Positions 60,601 to 64,000 of a stretch of DNA of 64,000 nucleotides are shown in pieces (the stretch's first letter is position 1; each line of letters begins with the position of its first letter). A program made the position numbers and the translations under genes. The notes under the pieces were generated by a model. The model saw nothing but the letters and a program-made list of their open reading frames with translations, was not told where the DNA came from and did not search any database. This stretch comes from Pardosa pseudoannulata (Eukaryota > Arthropoda > Arachnida > Araneae > Lycosidae). The DNA is taken from the NCBI GenBank assembly GCA_032207245.1, contig CM063509.1:57429744-57493743 (forward strand). The letters are read 5' to 3'.

Positions 60601-63047
60601 AAAGTTACATTACTCTCAACACTAAAGTAATTTATATCAAAACATTCAGCCATTTTTTCCCTATCCTTACTTTTTTAATTTGTCATATATGTAGTATAGG
60701 AAAAGTGTTATAGTCATCCACACATTTGATTTCAAGATTTTGATTGATCTTCTCATTTTGAACTTCCCCTGAATCCAAATAGTACCAATTTTTAGAATTA
60801 TATCTGTGTGTGTCTGTATATGAGCACAATACTCATAAATTTTCAGACATGCCAACTATTCTGGATTCTCCAGAGTTGCTCCGGAGAAATGAGAAAATTT
60901 TATAACTCCAAACACTCCTCAGATTGCTCCAAGAAAGAACAAAACTTTTGAACAGCTAAAAGATTACAATTCAGCCATTAAATACAAAGTTTTGCAAAAA
61001 ATACTGCTGATTATTACTCTTTCCACACAGTAATGCTACATGTTAAATTCAGTACTGTGTGGAAGAACCTAACTGAACAGAACTGTAGACAAACTCTAGA
61101 ACCCCTGCTGATAGAAAAATGGAAATATTTTAATCAGCGCTAATGATGGTATAAGAAACACTGTTCTGAAAAATAAGTTTTTAAAGCTAAAAAAAGCTGC
61201 TCAGACATTTTTAAATGCATAAATTTTAATTTACATTTTGCAATTTTCTGCCATGTAAATATTTTTAATCTAATTTTAATTTAGAAACCAATAAGATATG
61301 TACTTATGTATAATCTGTAATTAGCATGTTAAAATTTCAAACCATACTGTGCTCCGGACACAAGTGCATGAATGTTTGCATTTTGCCTCAGAAAAACCAG
61401 ATTTTGAATGCATACATTATAGCAAAATTGTAGTTTTCTATCAACTTATGGGTTACTTCTGGCAGCCAGAAGTAGCAGGTAAACTACTATTACCTGCTAC
61501 TCTGTGTCTTGATTTCTAGGCAATTAGACACTGGGACTACTGCTTGGATAAGTTTGCTAAAAGGCTGATATTATTTATGGGATAGTATTCACATGTTTTG
61601 CAAAGTTGCTAATGTAAAGTTACTTTTCTTTTATATGAATAAATAAAATATTTAAGGCAAAAATCTCAATTTTTTTAGAAATATTTTAGTAAATATTAAT
61701 CATGCTTAATGGGAAACCAACATAGATCATTTTTTAGTATTAACAGAATTTAAGTCTTTGCTCTTATGTAAAAAAGAGATTTTTTTTGTTTGTTTTCTGC
61801 TAGTCACTTTGCTCAAGTCATTTGATCTCTTGTATGCTTGAGCATGTATAGAATTAGAAATAGCATGGAAATAATAAACTAAACCCCACATACACACACA
61901 CAAAAAAAAAACCTTGTATGATTTTTTTTCTTCTATTCTACAGCCAAACAGATAGCATGCTGTTTTTTGGTACCAGTATCTATAGGTTCAGATATCCCCT
62001 CATAGGTAGATGTTTGTAGTCATTAGAAATTAGCTTTAAACAATAGATCTCTGTCTAAACAGTGTTTCAGTTGTTAAAAACTGACTATAGTACTCCAAAC
62101 ATAATTTTCCTATTTAGATTTGGTTATTTTAAAATTTAAATATAAATCTGAACTAGTTTTTCCTTCTTTTAATTGCTTAAAATAACATATTCGTGTGCAC
62201 ACACCTGAAAATGATAAGCTTTAAATATACCATGGTGTTTTGCAACAGTATAAAAAGATATATCTTAAAACCACCCAAAATGTTTATGACTGTCTACAAA
62301 AAATCAGACAATTATGTGTAAGAAATTTTTATTTACAAGAAAAAATAAAATTGAAAAGTATCAAAGATACCAATAGTTGCGCAGTAAAAATGAGAAAAGT
62401 TTAATGGGAAAACATTTATTGTATGAACATAGAAGAGAAGCAATTGCTAAGTGAAAAAAAAAAATCATACTGCTGAAAAGTAACTATGCAGCAAACACAA
62501 CATACAGAAGAAAACAATTGTTGCCAAGCAGTATGACTGAACTTAACATCTTTTTACAAAATATACATATGCATTGCCACAAAATGAAAGAGAATAACAA
62601 AATGCAACAGATGATTAAACAGTGATTAAAAGGAGGAATATGAATATGTACAAAATATATTAACTAATAGAAATTTTAGTTATTTGGTCTAATTTCATTA
62701 GGAGTTTACGTGCAAACTACTAAATATGAATAAATTTTTTTAAAAATGTAATATTAAATAAAAGTTGATAATACTTTAAAATCTTTTGTATATTAATTAA
62801 AACAGGAATTCTATTTTTATTGAAAAACTAATTCATATTTTTATATTTAGCTTAAATTTGAAACATCAATAAATATACCTAAATCTGGAAGAGAGAATTC
62901 TGTGACATATATTAGATAATAATTTTAACTATTTATTCTTTTTATAAATTCAACAGGTTTTATGCATGGGATGCCCTTAGCTTTTCTTATAAAAGAATTA
63001 GAAAAATATCAAGATGTCACTGAAGGATTTGAATGGCTGAAACCCTG
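51541..63047 (+). CDS. arginase, five coding exons (3' end outside window)
   Basis: Arginase hydrolyses L-arginine to ornithine and urea at a binuclear Mn centre. The joined exons (51541-51678, 54952-55024, 55129-55244, 59856-60027, 62957-63047) keep frame with phases 0, 1, 0, 1, 2 and GT-AG borders throughout, giving 196 complete residues. Family landmarks are in order: [12 protein letters not shown] (35-46), [25 protein letters not shown] with Mn ligand His131, [11 protein letters not shown] with ligands Asp153, His155 and Asp157, and [13 protein letters not shown] with the catalytic-loop His170. The remaining ligands (the DxD pair) must lie in exons beyond 64000. The first 46 residues hold nine Lys and no acidic residue, suggesting a mitochondrial presequence as in ARG2-type enzymes (inference). 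The length fits a protein of about 340-350 residues. No damage is seen in the visible part. Confidence 0.95.
51759..54857. repeat. 1.45-kb direct duplication within arginase intron 1
   Basis: Copy 1 (51759-53213) and copy 2 (53414-54857) are colinear and highly similar from GGTTTAAAAGATTATGATAT to TGTGATTTATAAGTGCATA. They are separated by a 0.2-kb segment that is largely one MITE. The copies do not begin TG or end CA, so they are not LTRs. Small indels and a G-run (52182-52191) distinguish them. Confidence 0.95.
53221..53414. mobile_element. 194-bp MITE at the duplication junction
   Basis: The ends CAGGGTAAAATGGTCCACTT and (reversed) CGGGGTAAAATGGTCCACTT match at 19 of 20 positions. Internal sequence is AT-rich without coding. 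Its right end abuts the start of duplication copy 2. The target duplication is unclear. Confidence 0.85.
54952..55024 (+). CDS. arginase coding exon 2
   Basis: Acceptor TTTTATTAG, 24 codons ([17 protein letters not shown]...) plus one base of a Gly codon; donor GTAATA at 55025. It matches the conserved arginase segment after the G(A/V)PF motif. Confidence 0.93.
55129..55244 (+). CDS. arginase coding exon 3
   Basis: Acceptor TATTGCAG, then two bases completing Gly71 and 38 codons ([12 protein letters not shown]...EVGDACHK); donor GTAATT at 55245. The preceding intron is only 104 bp. Confidence 0.93.
55245..56390. other. arginase intron 3, left part
   Basis: Intronic AT-rich DNA up to the Tc1 insertion. 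No feature is seen. Confidence 0.5.
56391..58273 (-). mobile_element. Tc1-like element with dead transposase, in arginase intron 3
   Basis: TA lies on both sides (56389-56390, 58274-58275). The terminal inverted repeat is about 30 bp, including AATAAGTATTTGGACACCT at both ends. The minus-strand transposase runs from about 58150 ([20 protein letters not shown], helix-turn-helix part) through 57751 ([20 protein letters not shown]) and, after the nested insertion, from about 57060 ([20 protein letters not shown]) to the [13 protein letters not shown] end at about 56630. The catalytic positions read N (WSNESRF), D (FQDDND) and K (NPIKNLW) in place of D, D, E; there are also stops. It is therefore inactive. 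Confidence 0.93.
57084..57749. mobile_element. 666-bp element nested in the Tc1 copy
   Basis: A perfect 12-bp inverted repeat CAGGCATGAAAG lies at 57084-57095 and 57738-57749, within the 6-bp duplication ATTAAC (57078-57083, 57750-57755). It splits the Tc1 transposase frame. The ends resemble hAT ends. No transposase is present. Confidence 0.88.
58274..59855. other. arginase intron 3, right part
   Basis: Holds a hAT MITE at 58778-58949 and a T-run at 59462-59489 upstream of the exon 4 acceptor. No other feature is seen. Confidence 0.5.
58778..58949. mobile_element. 172-bp hAT MITE
   Basis: A perfect 8-bp duplication TATGGGAA lies at 58770-58777 and 58950-58957. The ends CAGGGGCATACGCA and (reversed) CAGTGGCATACGCA match, with C-rich and G-rich inner blocks. 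Confidence 0.95.
59856..60027 (+). CDS. arginase coding exon 4 (Mn-binding motifs)
   Basis: Acceptor TTTAATTTAG; residues 110-166 plus one base. Carries the signature motifs [11 protein letters not shown] and [11 protein letters not shown], i.e. four of the six Mn ligands of the family. Donor GTTTGT at 60028. Confidence 0.97.
60229..60320. mobile_element. hAT-type end fragment
   Basis: CAGCCCTGGCCAACTTC followed by GTCTGTGGACCACTTT has the look of a hAT terminus. The opposite end was not found; the start is at about 60229. Confidence 0.45.
60373..60549 (-). mobile_element. tRNA-derived SINE, family 2, intact copy
   Basis: A 13-bp target duplication CTGTAGTTTCTAG lies at 60360-60372 and 60550-60562. 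On the minus strand the head reads GCCGAACGATGACCGAATGG then TTAGGGTGCTGG (A box) and GGTTCGAGTCC (perfect B box), followed by a body ending in CCAAACCAAACC. The internal RNA polymerase III promoter appears intact. It is in arginase intron 4, antisense to the gene. Confidence 0.93.
60843..60915 (+). mobile_element. transposon end, related to 30885-30969
   Basis: CAGACATGCCAACTATTCTGG, then CTCCGGAGAAATGAGAAAAT, matches the reverse complement of the 30.9-kb copy. The rest of the element is not recognisable. Confidence 0.55.
60916..62956. other. arginase intron 4; tandem hairpins at 61455-61500
   Basis: AT-rich intron. Two adjacent perfect hairpins, ACTTCTGGC-A-GCCAGAAGT (61455-61473) and GTAGCAGGTA / TACCTGCTAC (61472-61500), stand out. 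No gene is seen. Confidence 0.5.
62957..63047 (+). CDS. arginase coding exon 5
   Basis: Acceptor TTCAACAG; two bases complete Gly167, then [13 protein letters not shown] and GFEWLKP, ending in TG of a split codon (probably Cys, as in the family's PC motif). Donor GTTTGT at 63048. Confidence 0.93.
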
Positions 63048-64000
63048 GTTTGTAAATTTATATGAAGTTTTAGTTTACTTATATTTCTTTTTCTGAATTT
63101 TCAGGGAATAGATATGTAGATAGTTTTAAAATTGATATACTGAATATTTTTAGGTTATATAAAATCTAATATTGGAAAATGATTGGAAAACTTGGAAAGT
63201 TTTTGAATAAATATTAATTTTATCCACCAATTTTGCACTTCTTGGTTAAATTCTGATAATTTTGATTTACAAATAACTTTGTATTAAAGTGGGTCTAAAA
63301 TCTTAATATTTGTTAAAATAATTGTTTCATTTTTTGATAAAGGTCTTGTATTTCATTAATAAAAATTCAGAGAAGAAAGAAGGAAACATATTTGATATTC
63401 TATTAAGGGGTTTGCATTTCTTGATGATATAATTAAAGTAAAAAAAAAAACCACCTTCTCCCCTGAATCATACTTTGTAAACTTGTGTACATATTATGTC
63501 TGAAATTTGTTTTCAGCCCTAAACAGATATGTGATAACACTGCAATCTTAAGATAGAAAATGAAGATGTAATATTGTTATTTTGAGTTTTAATTTTCAAT
63601 CAGTAATGCATTAGTTTCTTGATCAGTTAGCTCCTATCAGGTATTTGTTTGAATGTCGACTTATAATGACTCTGTGTTTTTCCTTCTCTTTATACAATTC
63701 AATTTGTGTTGTGATATTCAAAACAAATAAAGCATGAAAAGCTCTATCTTCAGAAATTGTTAAGAGTACAAATGCTGCTGATCTGGTTTTGAAAATTACA
63801 AATTATAACATGTAAAATTTATATAATTAATAAATGTGTAGATTAAAATAAATAAGAATTTCTAATTTGAAATCATGAGATATAAAATTTATAAATGATT
63901 TTTAAAAAGTATATAACTGACAATTTTGAAAATATTCAGATTTGAGTCTTTTCTACTATATTTCGGTGTTCTGTTTTACATCACAAATTACAGGACTCTT
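63048..64000 (+). other. arginase intron 5 (incomplete)
   Basis: AT-rich intron running off the window. No exon matching the next arginase block (the IGLRD / DVDP region) is visible before 64000. Confidence 0.6.

Overview
This is AT-rich, intron-rich eukaryotic DNA with kilobase-scale introns, tRNA-derived SINEs, many decayed DNA transposons and a 5'-truncated LINE. Together with the protein similarities (an animal arginase, and C2H2 zinc-finger exons of a BTB-ZF-like type) this points to an arthropod nuclear genome. A chelicerate such as a spider or scorpion is my best guess; that is inference, because no rRNA or mitochondrial marker is present.

Only two genic systems can be supported. (1) On the + strand, 51.5-63.05 kb, lie the first five coding exons of an arginase gene (Mn-dependent ureohydrolase). 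All splice sites and phases agree, and the 3' half runs off the right edge. (2) On the - strand, five separate terminal-type exons encode mostly three C2H2 zinc fingers each (8182-8501, 15354-15679, 29726-30168, 40104-40435, 45589-45920). Each is preceded by a splice acceptor, each opens in the same splice phase, and each ends in its own stop; four of the five keep an AATAAA in ancestral-type downstream sequence. This is the layout of the alternative 3' exons of lola-like BTB-ZF genes; no common 5' exon is in the window.

Layout: 0-7.8 kb holds TTAA MITEs, a Tc1-like transposase pseudogene, a microsatellite and a SINE. From 7.8 to 18.2 kb a cassette made of a zinc-finger exon plus about 2-3 kb of flank has been duplicated (copies A, B and C; B lacks the exon), and the copies have since received different transposons, so they act as empty sites for one another. 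From 18 to 29.7 kb come MITEs (one inverted pair), SINEs, and a satellite-like array split by a pogo-like element that carries its own 150-bp tandem repeat. From 29.7 to 46 kb three further zinc-finger exons lie in very AT-rich DNA with tandem repeats, a 660-bp TA/TG microsatellite and hAT-type elements. From 44.2 to 50.3 kb four decayed hAT elements of different families lie in a row in the same orientation. From 51.5 kb to the end is arginase; its introns hold a 1.45-kb tandem duplication, a catalytically dead Tc1 copy with another transposon nested inside it, a hAT MITE and a SINE with clear target-site duplications.

Most short open frames here are chance or repeat-derived. Long stretches (for example 18.4-20.2, 31.9-33.4, 34.1-36.1, 37.8-39.1 and 42.6-44.2 kb) hold no gene that I can see.
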